From Aquarana catesbeiana (lineage: Eukaryota; Chordata; Amphibia; Anura; Ranidae): a stretch of DNA of 64,000 nt. The stretch's first letter is position 1, and the number at the start of each line of letters is the position of its first letter. Where the stretch lies: contig NC_133335.1 of NCBI RefSeq assembly GCF_042186555.1, forward strand, positions 173,163,919-173,227,918, in the 5' to 3' direction. The notes under the pieces are model-generated. The model searched no databases. It was not told where the DNA came from and saw only the letters and a list, made by a program, of their open reading frames with translations. Positions 44,383 to 54,055 of this stretch are shown piece after piece. The position numbers and the translations under genes are program-made.

Positions 44383-44897
44383 ACCAACAAAGTCTGGGGA
44401 ATGCCCAGGAAAAAAACAAAGTCTACTTACCACCAGCTTGCAGACAACCAAATTGACCTAACAGTAAGCATTAAAAAAGGGGTTTAGTCCGCACGCATTT
44501 GCAAATGCATGCGTGAGCCACAGAGCCACGTCACGGCACCCTTGTATCTGTGGTCCTAACACTAAACTATGAGTGTCCCCACAGTGGAGGCACATGCATT
44601 TTAATGGATAAATGAGAGCAGGTGGACTGGAGGGGAGCCCACCCCTCCTTAAAAGGTACAGGAGCACACCAAACACCCAGCAATAGCACAATGGCTGCAA
44701 AGGTGTTGGTGCGCTGCTGGACCAATACAAACACACACGTGATAACAAAATCTTGCCACCACTCTCATTTATAGCTGGCTATCGCAGCAAGCAGCATTGG
44801 GAGGCTAAAACAAGTACCAACAAAGTCTGGGGAATGCCCAGGAAAAAGCCAAAGTCTACTTACCACCAGCTTGCAGACAACCAAATTGACCTATCTA
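44383..44897. mobile_element. 515-bp insertion with 78-bp terminal direct repeats
   Basis: The left PLE arm lacks this block, giving an empty-site comparison. It is flanked by the perfect 13-bp repeats accaccaactgtt at 44370-44382 and 44898-44910. Its own ends are direct repeats of 78 bp (44383-44460 and 44816-44893), both starting accaacaaagtctggggaat. The interior has no recognised coding frame. Miniature LTR-like or PLE-like retroelements could look like this; I cannot assign a family. Confidence 0.7.
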
Positions 44898-45113
44898 ACC
44901 ACCAACTGTTGCTAAAGGTACTGTCACAGTGAGGAGCACACTTTGCAGTCCCTCCATCTATGCAAGGAGATTTTTAGATAACTGTTCATCTAAGTATATG
45001 TCATTATTAAATAAGCACACAATTTTATCTCATTGAGCTTTTTGATTGTTTTTCCTTTCTGTCCCAATCAGCGCTTCCAATTGTGGTTGCCCCTGAATGT
45101 TTTTACTTGTATT

Positions 45114-45967
45114 CACACCCCTCCTGGTGTACTCACCCACACAGCTGCTTTTTGGGCTCTTTCTGGATATTCACAAGGTTCCCAGTGCAACATATGTCCC
45201 ATTTCTCTGGTGCCAGACTGTTTTTGTCATTTTATTAACATTTTCTGAATGTTTGTTATGAATTTATTTATTTGTAAATGTTCTCTCCTTTTCTTAAAGG
45301 ATTTCGTACAGTCCTGCTGCCTTCACTTTGCCGGAGTACCATCACCATGGCAACCAATCATTCGGATACCAAGTCTCTTCAAAGTAAATATAAGTTTAAT
45401 GTATGTCTGTGAAGGTTTTCATTTATCTAGGTTATGGCATTTTTAGTAGTAGTTTGTCCTATTCAACTGAAATGCTTCTGTAATGTTGGAGATGTTTCGT
45501 AGCTTACCAAGCTACTTCTTCAGTTCTAATGTAAACTAAAGACATGGCTTGGTAAGCTACAAAACATCTTAAACATTACAGAACAAGTCCAGTAGCTTAA
45601 GTATAATTTACTTTCAGGCTTATTCCGTAAAAACACAGAAGACACACAAAGGGTTGTAGACTATAACAGCCAGTGTTCAGGGTACAGTAGTCAGATAAGG
45701 AGTGATGCTGGTTGTTATGCAGGTCTTATAACAAGGGTTCCCAACCTTTTGAAGAGCGAGGGCCACTTGGTAACCAGATGCGCGCCACAATGAGCAGAGG
45801 GGGCGGATCACAGGTCGTGTCCACTGAACATATGCAGAGCGGACAAGGACAGCAGCCTGCTCTAATCTATGGGCCCTCCGATTTGCGCAGACAGAAGGAT
45901 CTCCTTCTGTTTTTTTTCGCGGACCGCATTCGTGGTAGGCGGGTATAAATTGACACAAGTCTTTTTA
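45114..45967. other. Intergenic stretch with inverted PLE-like unit
   Basis: No gene is seen. At 45480-45590 the sequence gcttggtaagctac and its inverse occur around a short spacer, with the hammerhead-like motif at 45488-45526. Near 45737 a hAT-MITE-like start (ggttcccaaccttttg) is visible without a clear partner end. Confidence 0.45.
45488..45526 (-). ncRNA. Hammerhead-like motif f
   Basis: Minus strand: CTGAAGAAGTAGC, loop TTGGTAA, GCTACGAAACATCTCC. Stem II is a perfect 5-bp helix and GAAA is intact; only one base differs from CTGATGA. No ACGCGT is present. Confidence 0.55.
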
Positions 45968-46059
45968 CAGGGCCGGTGCAAGGAATTTTGTCTACTTTGG
46001 CGAAAGTTAATTTTGGCGCTGCCCCTCCCCACCATTCTCCCACCATACCCACTATTGTG

Positions 46060-46262
46060 ACAGGACGACATTGTAACAAGAGAGGGGTATCTGGGCAGTG
46101 TGACAGGTGTGGGGGCAGTTTGACAGGTGTAGGGGCAGTACGTCAGGTGGGGGGGCAGTGTGACAGGTGGGGGGGCAGTGTGACAGGTGGGGGGGCAGTG
46201 TAACTGATAGGGGGATAGTGTGACAGGTGGGGGACAGTGTGACAGGAGGGGGGGCAGTGTGA
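46060..46262. repeat. G-rich minisatellite, left foldback arm
   Basis: Units of about 20 bp, ggggggcagtgtgacaggtg, in tandem. The inverse occurs at 48980-49130. Confidence 0.85.
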
Positions 46263-46385
46263 ACGAAGGACACCTGGACACACACTTGCTCACGCTCTGG
46301 GCACTGTGTATTCAGCAAGAGATGGCAATGTGCTGTGGTTAATGGTATGCTACATGGAGGGAGAACTCTCAGGGCAGGAAGCCTC

Positions 46386-47498
46386 TTACATAGTAGGTGA
46401 GGTCAAAAAAATACAAAAGTCCAACCTATGTGTGTGATATGTCAGTATTATATTGTATATCCCTGTATGTTGTGGTTGTTCAGGTGCTTATCTAATAGTT
46501 TCTTGAAACTATCAATGCGCAGCCCCCCCCCCCCGCTGAGACCAATGCCTGTGGAAGGGAATTCCACATCCTTGCCACTCTTACAGTAAAGAACCCTCTA
46601 CATAGTTTAAGGTTAAACCTCTTTTCTTCTAATTTTAATGAGTGGCCACGAGTTTTGTTAAACTCCCTTCTGTGAAAAAGTTTTATCCCTATTGTGGGGT
46701 CACCAGTACGGTATTTGTATATTGAAATCATATCTCCTCTCAAGCGTTTCTTCTCCAGAGAGAATAAATTCAGTGCTCACAACCTTTCCTCATAACCAAT
46801 ATCCTCCAGACCCTTTATTAGCTTTGTTGTCCTTCTTTGTACTCGCTCCATTTCCAGTGCATCCTTCCTGAGGACTGATGCCCAGAACTGGACAGCATAC
46901 TCCAGGTGCAGCCGGACCAGAGTCTTGTAGAGCGGGAGAATTATCTGTTTATCTCTGGAATTAATCCCCTTTTTAATGCATGCCAATATTCTGTTTGCTT
47001 TGTTAGCAGCAGATTGGCATTGCATGCCATTGCTGAGCCTACCATCTACTAGGACCCCCAGGTCCTTTTCCATCCTAGATTCCCCCAGAGGTTCTCCTCC
47101 CAGTGTATAGATTGCATTCATATTTTTTCTACCCAAATGCATTATTTAAAATTTTTCTACATTGAACCTCATTTGCCATGTAGTTGCCCACCCCATTAAT
47201 TTGTTCAGATCTTTTTGCAAGGTTTCCACATCCTGCGGAGAAGTTATTGCCCTGCTTAGCTTAGTATCGTCCGCAAATACAGAGATTGAACTGTTTATCC
47301 CATCCTCCAGATCATTTATGAACAAATTAAATAGGATTGGTCTCAGCACAGAACCCTGGGGAACCCCACTACCCACCCCTGACCATTCCGAGTACTCCCC
47401 ATTTATCACCACCCTCTGAACTCACCCTTGTAGCCAGTTTTCAATCCATGTACTCACCCTATGGTCCATGCAAACAGACCTTATTTTGTACATTAAAC
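46386..47498 (-). pseudogene. 5'-truncated CR1 LINE, RT C-terminal part
   Basis: Minus-strand translation gives VPHKRLMYKIRSVCMDHRVS, then (after a TGA) SGVGSGVPQGSVLRPILFNL, SVFADDTKLSRAI with the catalytic ADD, MRFNVEKF, MHLGRKNMNAIYTLGGEPL, LEMERVQRRTTKLIKGLE and NLKLCRGFFTVRVARMWNSL, the order of CR1 reverse transcriptases. The 3' end at about 46386 reads (minus) ttttgacctcacctactatg, as in other frog CR1 tails. A C-run at 46525-46534 and several stops show decay. The 5' end stops at the PLE unit beginning 47513. Confidence 0.88.
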
Positions 47499-47512
47499 GT
47501 TTATGGGGAACT

Positions 47513-48608
47513 ATAAGAATAGAACAAAGTTGCACTACCAATGATAAACAATGAAAAATAGCAGCCAGCATCAACAATGTTTGGAATTGTGAAAGAGTGA
47601 AAGAAATATAAGATGCAGTGCTAAGAGAATATAACAACCCAAAGACACCTTTGGGAAGAATATTCACTAAATGTATTCGTGAGTGTAAAAAAAATGTGAA
47701 TATGTTAGAACGTATTCATAACATCTGAAAAAAGGGAAAGGAGAGGGATCTCATATGAACATATCACAGTTACACATACTAAACAAATGCATAAAAGTTC
47801 ATCAAGTGACTACACCCAAAATGTTTGTCTAATCAAGGTAAGTCTGCTCAAACGATCAGCATATAATGAAGTTTCTAGATGGTTCATAGAAGAAATCAAT
47901 ATAGTCTCTTTATAGATGATAAATCGGTGCAATCCTGCTTAAAAGCACAGATAACAGAAATGCATGGTAGGCATGACTTCACACATGGTAATAATAGATG
48001 TACATCAAACATCAGGGAAAGGCAATGGGTACTCTTACCCCAGGGTGTGGACCAACACACCAGCAGAGGGGAGTCGATCAAGCATGGAACGATCCTCCAC
48101 GATGAATCATCCGACCAGGATTTCTGCAAACCAGATGGTGCATAACAACATCAACTTTCAGGAGGTTCCATAAGAAGTGGTCACCATCCGAACTCCAGAG
48201 AGAAGGTTTGTTACTTCTTCTACCCAGCAGAGTAAATCACGAGAAGAAAAAAATAAAAAGACCTCCACCTAGAGCAGATAACTCCGATATAAAAAATGTA
48301 TTCAAATAAAAATGGTTCAAAAGATGTACAAGACATCACTCACGATGTGTACAAACGTGATCACAGACAAAGATAAAAAAGAAAGCGTGGTATATCAAGC
48401 TTGGCAGGCTATGTACCTGACATGTTTCGTACTGAATGTACTTCAACTTGCCCCAGCTAGAAACGTCATTATATGCTGATCTTTTGAGCAGACTTACCTT
48501 GAATAGACAAACATTTTAGGTGTAGTCACTTGGACTTTTATGCTTTTGTTTAGTATGTGTGATTGTGATATGTTCATATGAGATCCCTCTCCTTTCCCTT
48601 TTTTCACA
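47513..48608. mobile_element. Inverted-repeat PLE-type unit
   Basis: The unit is flanked by the perfect 14-bp repeats gtttatggggaact at 47499-47512 and 48609-48622. Arms 47728-47880 and 48455-48608 are inverted copies (gaaaaaagggaaaggagagg and its complement; gtaagtctgctcaaa and its complement). The interior has a hammerhead-like motif and no reading frame. The layout repeats that of the large PLE: inverted terminal regions plus a hammerhead. Confidence 0.72.
48416..48447 (-). ncRNA. Hammerhead-like motif g
   Basis: Minus strand: TTGAAGTACATTCAGTACGA then AACATGTCAGG. Stem II GTAC/GTAC and CGAAAC are intact; the first box is TTGAAG. Confidence 0.45.
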
Positions 48609-48979
48609 GTTTATGGGGAACTCTCTTACCTTACACAGCAATCTAGCAGGAGCAGTTTGGAATAAACAAGTTGGAACCGGAGTTTGGGGGCAGAGCTGCA
48701 GGGTGGAGCTGATGAAGCAGTTCAGCACAGAGAAGGTAAGGTCTCCTCCTGCTGTGCGCAGCACATCATCAGCTGCCAGTGGTCCTAGCAAGCAAGTCTC
48801 CTGTCACATCCATCTGTGACAAGGACTGACCATGCTGGGACCGTGCTCCGCTATTCAAACGCACCACCCACTCCCCCCCTGACCTAGGAAAGGGAAGACA
48901 GTTATTTTTTAAATCCAAATCCCCAGCAAGTGGCTGGGGATTCAAATTTTACTGCCCCCTATCCCGGTGCCCTAAGGCC

Positions 48980-49130
48980 CCCACCTGTCACACTCCCCCT
49001 CTCCTAACACACTGTCACCCCACCTGTCACAATTTCCCCATCTGTCACGCTGCCCCCCTCCCACTTGACAAACTGCCCCCTTCCTGTCACACTTCCCAGA
49101 TACCCCTCTCTTGTCACAATGCCCTCCTGA
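48980..49130. repeat. C-rich minisatellite, right foldback arm
   Basis: Diverged units of cacctgtcacactgcccccc, the inverse of the left-arm minisatellite. Confidence 0.8.
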
Positions 49131-49210
49131 CGCAAGAGTGGGTATGGTGGGAGGATGGTGTGGACAGGGGCCAGTCGCCTAAGTAGACAAAAATTCTTGC
49201 ACCGGCCCTA

Positions 49211-49684
49211 TTTTTCTGGATGCTACGTTGGTAAGTCAGGGATGAGGACAGTAATATTTCCAGGTATAGTGTGTTGCTGAGCTAGGGATGGGGCATAAGG
49301 GGATTTCTTGGCAGTTTGACATTGGCACTTCTGTGACTACTCAAGTCTGTAAGAAGTTTGCCTGTCAAAATAAACTGGTATTTAGAACACTAGAGTCTAC
49401 TGACTGTATAGGCATTTTTTTTAACGAGAAGATCTCTTTAAATAATACATCACAAGTTTTCAGAGCTGACAGGGCTTATTAATGTAAGTAATAGAATTCA
49501 AAAGGATGATTCATGCCATGATTTAACTGTGACTAGCAAATGTGTGCCCATTCATGAACAAAGTAATTTTGGGAGTGGGTGTATTTTGTTGTATAGTCAT
49601 TTTCATAGTGTGTCATGTCGAATATAAGAAATGTAGTTTATTTTGCACATTTCTTTTTTATATAATTGGTAAGTGCAAGACATA
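49211..49684. other. Unrecognised sequence
   Basis: No gene or known repeat was recognised between the foldback element and the minisatellite. Confidence 0.5.
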
Positions 49685-51510
49685 CGTGGAGGAGGATTAT
49701 AACAGAGGGAGGAAGAGCATTAACAGAAAGAAGCAGTGGAGAATTATCACAGAATGTATATGAATGCATAGATGGAAGTGAGGGGTGACAATAGAGAGCA
49801 CAAGAATTAGCATGGATGGAAGTGAGAAGTGATCACATTGAGGATAAGAGTGGCATGGATGGAAATGAGGAGTGATCACAGAAGATATATGAGTTGGCAT
49901 GGCTGGAAGTGAAGGAAAATGATTACGGGGGGGGGGGGGGGGGGGAGTGGGCATGAATGAAAATGAGGAGTGATTACAAAAGAGACATGAGTTGGCGTGG
50001 AAAATGATTACAGAGAGGAGGAGAGTGTGCATTACTGCAAGTGGGGAGTGATCACAGAGAAGAAGAGAGTGGAAATGGATGAAAGTGAGCAGTGATCACA
50101 GAGAGAGGAGTTGGTCTGGATGGAAGTGGAGGAAAATTATTACAGTAGGTAGGAGAGCAGGCATATATGGAAGTATGGAGTGAACACAGAAGAAGAGAGT
50201 AGTCACAGATGGAAGTGAAGAATTTGCAGAGACTGGAAGACAGCAGGCAGAGATGGAACTGAGGAGTGACAATAGAGAGCAAGAGTGGTTATGGTTGGAA
50301 GTGAGGAGTTATCACAGAGAGGAAGAGAATGGACATGGATGGAAATGGAGGAAATTATTATAGAGGGGAAGAGAGTGAGCATGGATGGAAGCAGGAGTGA
50401 TTACAGAGAAGAAAAGAGTAAGAATATATGGAAGGGAGGAGTGATTGCAGAGAAGAAAAAAGTGGGCATGGATGAAAGTGAGTAGTGATCTCAAAAAGGA
50501 AGAGAGTGGGCATGGATGGAAGTGTCCAGGAATTACAGAGAAGAGAGTGGTAATGTATGGAAGTGAGCAGTGATCACAGAGTGAAAGAGTGGGCATGGAT
50601 GGAAATGAGGAGTGATCACAAAAGAGACATGAGTTGGCATGGATGGAAATGGAGGAAAATTATTACAGAGGGGAGGAGAGTGGGCATACTTGGAAGTGGG
50701 GAGTGATAACAGAAGAAGAGAGTGGGCATGCATGGAAGTAGTAGTGAGTGATTACAGAGAAGAAGAGAGTGGGAATGGATGAAAGTGTGATAACAGAGGA
50801 GAGAGGAGTTGGCCGTGGTGGAGGTGGAGGAAAATTACTACAAAGGGAGAAGAGAGGGCATGCATGCAAATGGGGAGTGATAACAGAGAAGAAACAAGTG
50901 GGTATGGATGAAAATGAGGATTCATCGCAGAGAAGAATAGGGTTGGATGGAAGCAAGGACTGATCAGAGAGGTGAAGATAGTGGGAATGGATGGAGGTGG
51001 AGAAAAATGATTATAGTGGGGAGAAAAGTGGGCATGGATGGAAGTTGAAATTATTACAGAGGTGTGTAAATTGGGATTACATGATGGTAAGGGCGTGGAT
51101 GAAAGTGAGGATTGATCACAGAGGTGAGAAAAGTTGGCATAGATGGAAGTTGAGGAAAATGATTACAGAGGGAGGGGGAGAGGGGGCATGGATGGAAATG
51201 AGGAGTCATCCCAGAAGTGACATGAGTTGGCATGGATGGAAGTGGAGGAAATTTATTACAGAAGGGAGGAGAGTGGGCATACATGGAAGTGAGGAGTGGT
51301 CACAGAGATAAAGCAAGTGAGCATGGATGGAAGTGGGAAGTGATCACAATTGAAGAAGAGTGGGAATGGATGAAAGTGAGGAGTGATCACAGAGGAAAGA
51401 AGAGTTGGCCTGTAGGAAAGTGAAGGGAAATTATTACAGAGGGAGGAGAGAGGCAGTGCGGAGTATTAACAGGGAAGAAGCAAGTGGGCATGGATGGAAA
51501 TGAGGAGACA
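49685..51510. repeat. 1.8-kb purine-rich minisatellite
   Basis: Diverged units of roughly 55-75 bp contain gtgggcatggatggaagtga and ggagtgatcacagagaagaa in head-to-tail order over the whole interval, with a G-run at 49927-49944. The plus strand is strongly A/G-rich. Open frames on both strands are by-products of the repeat. Confidence 0.93.
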
Positions 51511-51512
51511 TC

Positions 51513-51936
51513 CGTCAGAAACCATGAATCAGACTGAGACAGATGTACAGTTAAATCAATCACACTTGTTTAATAATAATTAAAAAAAGGTAAAAACAGA
51601 GTAAACGTAGTCAAAACATAGCCAGAGTTCAGGAACCGGAACGGAAAGTCAGACAAGCCAAAACGTCAGGGAGCCAGAGAACAGCATAGTAGAACAGCAA
51701 GCAGGATCTGGAGCCAGAAGGAATATCAGCCAAGCGACTCTTTAACAGGAACACAGGAGAGCATCTCTAGAGATCTGACCAAGGCAAAGATCATCTGGAC
51801 TGGATGGCTTAAGTAGGCAGGACTGACGAGCAGGATAGCATCAACAGGTGAGTCACTGTGGAGAGATACGAGCTGGCAATTAGCCGACAACTGAGCGGTC
51901 AGCTCAGAGAAGGAAGGGCTGAGCCAAGCCCTGACA
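51513..51936 (-). repeat. 3' LTR of the gypsy element
   Basis: Inverted-end LTR with ctgaca at one side and a mutated cgtcag (for tgtcag) at the other. It matches 53639-54055 in shared blocks such as aaacatagccagagttcagg. Confidence 0.9.
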
Positions 51937-51949
51937 GTACCCCCTCCTC
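51937..51949 (-). promoter_or_regulatory. Polypurine tract of the gypsy element
   Basis: Complement reads gaggagggggtac directly before the 3' LTR, the usual primer site for plus-strand synthesis. Confidence 0.65.
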
Positions 51950-51951
51950 AA

Positions 51952-52345
51952 TGACCCCTCCTCCTCTTAGGACAACCAGGCTTGAGGGGAAAACGTCTAT
52001 GGAAATCTCGGAGGAGGACAGGGGCATGCACGCCCAAGGATGAGACCCAACAGCGTTCTGACGGACCGTACCCTTTCCAATGCACCAGGTACTGTATGCC
52101 CATGTAAGCAAAAGATCTCCCGAGCAAAAATGGAAGCCAGTTCCTCAGAAGTGGGCAACTTCTTATGTGGAATACAATGAGACATATTCGAGAACCGGTC
52201 AACCACCATAAGGATAACTGTGTTGCCCTGGGAGTTGGGTAACTCCACAATGAAATCCATAGACAGGTAGGTCCAGGCCTCTCTCCATTGAGTATGGGTT
52301 GTAGGCAGCCCACTGGAAGGTGTCGTGGAGTCTTACTCACATGGA
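51952..52345 (-). pseudogene. Gypsy integrase end and chromodomain, fragment
   Basis: Minus-strand translation shows MDFIVELPNSQGNTVILMVV and DRFSNMSHCIP, the integrase core segment with one catalytic Asp, then LPTSEELASIF and REIFCLHGH. After a shift of frame comes YLVHWKGYGPSERCW, the aromatic-cage motif of a chromodomain (HWKGY..E.CW), followed by a basic C-terminus. The segment between the integrase core and the chromodomain has been deleted, so the fragment is a composite. Chromodomains in this group steer integration to particular chromatin; this copy cannot work. Confidence 0.82.
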
Positions 52346-52382
52346 ACAGGCAGCTTCGAAGGTGGTTACATCAGCGCGTAAA

Positions 52383-53625
52383 CTAAGCCACCAGAATTGT
52401 TGGGAAATGGCCAAAAAGAGTTGATTCTTCCCAGGGTGGCCAGCAGCCTTGGGAGAATGGTAAATCTGGAGCATGGCAATATGGAGACTCTCTGGGACAA
52501 AGCAGCGGCCACAAAGTTTCGATTAGAGCCTGTATCTCGACGGACGGCTCAGCCCAAGAAAGGGTGACCGAAACCAGGGGCTTATCCTTCTGGATAACTG
52601 GGGACGAAACAATGCCACCTAAGGTCTGTCTGGGACAGGACCTCAAGGTTCGGGCGTTCCCTGGACGGGTAGGACAAGACTTCAAAAAGTGACCTGCCTG
52701 GCCACAATAAAGGCATAATCTCTCCCTCCTCCTAAAGGTTCTCTCATCTGCAGAGAGACGCGTGAAGCCCAAGTGCATGGGTTCATCTTCACTGACCGAC
52801 TCAGCAACCAGGAGGCATGGGTGGGATTGCAAAGCTCGGAGGCAAACGTACAGGAGGCTTCCGCAAGCGCTCCTTAAAAGAGAGTCTTTCTCTGAGTCTG
52901 GAGTCAATGAGGATGGCAAACGTGATCTTCTCCAGCTCAGTGAGTATATCTCGGGCTGCTATCTCATCCTTGATGGAATCCGAGAGACCATGACAAAAAG
53001 CAGCCACAAGGGCCTCATTGTTCCAAGCAACCTCTGCTGCCAGAGTACGGAATTCAGTGACATAGTCGGCAACAGTTCTCGTACTTTGATGGACATGAGG
53101 CACTTGGCAGCAGAAAGCAGGAGCGGAGCATGCAGGAACATCAAATACCCTTTTAAAGCACAAACTCAGGGTAACTCAAGACAACAGGTTTTTGCTTCTC
53201 CCATAGACGGTTCGCCCAGGCTAAGGCTCTCTTTTAGAAAGCAAAGATATCACAAAACCTACTTTGCTTCTGTCCGTGGGAAACGCCTGGGGCAGCATCT
53301 CAAAGTATACCTCAGCCTGGTTGAGAAACCCTCTGCATTGAACTGGATTGCCCCCAAATCATTGGGGAAGCAGAGCTGAACCAGACATACCTCTTATAGA
53401 GGTAATACTTGAGGCGGTTGCCTGCACAGAGACTGGCGCAGAAGCAGCAGAAACGGCCTGCAACTCAGGTTGTACCAGAGCAGCCACAGTGAGAGATTCC
53501 AGGTGAGCCGTGCAACTCAGGAGTGTTTGTAACGCTGTGGCAAACTGATCCATGCAGTGATCCTGCTCATCCAATCTGGAAAAAATATTACCAACAAGTG
53601 GATTGACTGTATCTTCTGAATTCAT
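52383..53625 (-). pseudogene. Gypsy gag with CCHC zinc knuckle, frameshifted
   Basis: The frame begins MNSEDTVNPLVGNIFSRLDE at 53625. A frame change near 53360-53160 leads to VADYVTEFRTLAAEVAWNNE and HGLSDSIKDEIAARDI, the conserved capsid C-terminal helix region of chromovirus-type gags. A further change leads to CLYCGQAGHFLKSCP, a CX2CX4HX4C knuckle that binds RNA. The frame runs out near 52383, just before the deletion junction. Frame changes prevent a functional gag. Confidence 0.85.
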
Positions 53626-53638
53626 GGCCTTCGCTTGC

Positions 53639-54055
53639 TGTCAGAAACCATGAGATCAGACCAAAACAGAAGTACTGTTAAATCACACTTGTTTAATAAT
53701 AAAAGTAAATAGAACAAAGGTAGTCAAAACATAGCCAGAGTTCAGGAACTGGAACGGATAATCAGACAAGCCAAACGTCAGGGAGCCGGAGATGAGTGTA
53801 GTAAAACAGCAAGCAGGATCTGGAGCCAGAAGGGATGTCAGCCAAGCAAGTCTTTTGACAGGAATGCAGGAGAGCGTCTCTGTGATATTGACTAAGGCAA
53901 AGGCAGAGATCCTCTGGGCTGGATGGCTTAAGTAGGCAGGACTGATGAGCAGGATATCATGAACAGCTGAGTAACTGTGGAGAGATAGGAGCTGGCAATT
54001 AGCTGATAGCTGAGTGGTCAGCTCAGAGAAGGAAGGGCTGAGCCCAGCCCTGACA
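53639..54055 (-). repeat. 5' LTR of the gypsy element
   Basis: 417 bp bounded by tgtcag and ctgaca, differing from the other LTR by scattered substitutions and small indels, so the insertion is not recent. Confidence 0.9.

Larger units (their letters stand above)
24361..45113 (-). mobile_element. Penelope-like element with inverted terminal regions, heavily nested
   Basis: The coding part is on the minus strand (41122-43666 and 31432-32545), split by a hAT element. Outside it the two terminal regions are inverted relative to each other: 24361-24482 plus 30173-30905 on the left matches the complement of 43700-44382 plus 44911-45113 on the right (for example gagctttttgattgttt near 45040 and its complement near 24436). 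Inverted or partly inverted LTR-like regions are a known feature of PLEs. Each arm carries a hammerhead-like motif. Removing the Harbinger, hAT and 515-bp insertions leaves an element of about 6 kb. Confidence 0.8.
43700..45113. repeat. Right PLE terminal region, inverted copy of the left one
   Basis: Inverted against 30173-30905 and 24361-24482, with the 515-bp insertion at 44383-44897 and the Harbinger removed. Shared blocks include gacgtcttacaatcggggaa / its complement near 44130 and tccttgcatagatggag / its complement near 44960. Confidence 0.85.
45968..49210. mobile_element. Foldback hAT-like element holding CR1 and PLE unit
   Basis: The left end cagggccggtgcaaggaatt and the right end, inverted (agggccggtgcaagaatttt), are terminal inverted repeats followed on both sides by gtctacttagg- or gtctactttgg-like sequence and by inverted copies of a gacaggtggggg minisatellite (46060-46262 and 48980-49130). 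This suggests one element with long inverted arms; two separate, oppositely oriented copies are the alternative. No flanking 8-bp duplication was found. Confidence 0.6.
51513..54055 (-). mobile_element. Ty3/gypsy chromodomain retrotransposon, internally deleted
   Basis: Two similar direct LTRs (51513-51936 and 53639-54055) enclose a minus-strand interior of only 1.7 kb. Order from 5': LTR, gag with zinc knuckle, a junction near 52340-52385, the end of an integrase, a chromodomain, a purine tract (complement of 51937-51949), LTR. Protease, reverse transcriptase, RNase H and most of the integrase are missing. No 5-bp target duplication was identified, and no tRNA-type primer site is obvious between the 5' LTR and the gag ATG, a gap of only 13 bp. 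Confidence 0.88.

Noticed and set aside
44458..44748. 96-codon frame inside the 515-bp insertion as a coding gene
   Set aside because: No family motif and it crosses one terminal repeat. The insertion is treated as non-coding.
45862..46318. Pro/His-rich frames across 45862-46318
   Set aside because: They translate the gacaggtgggg minisatellite of the foldback arm.
49697..51423. Many frames rich in HFHPCPLSS or WMEVRS
   Set aside because: Translation of the purine-rich minisatellite on both strands. Not a protein.
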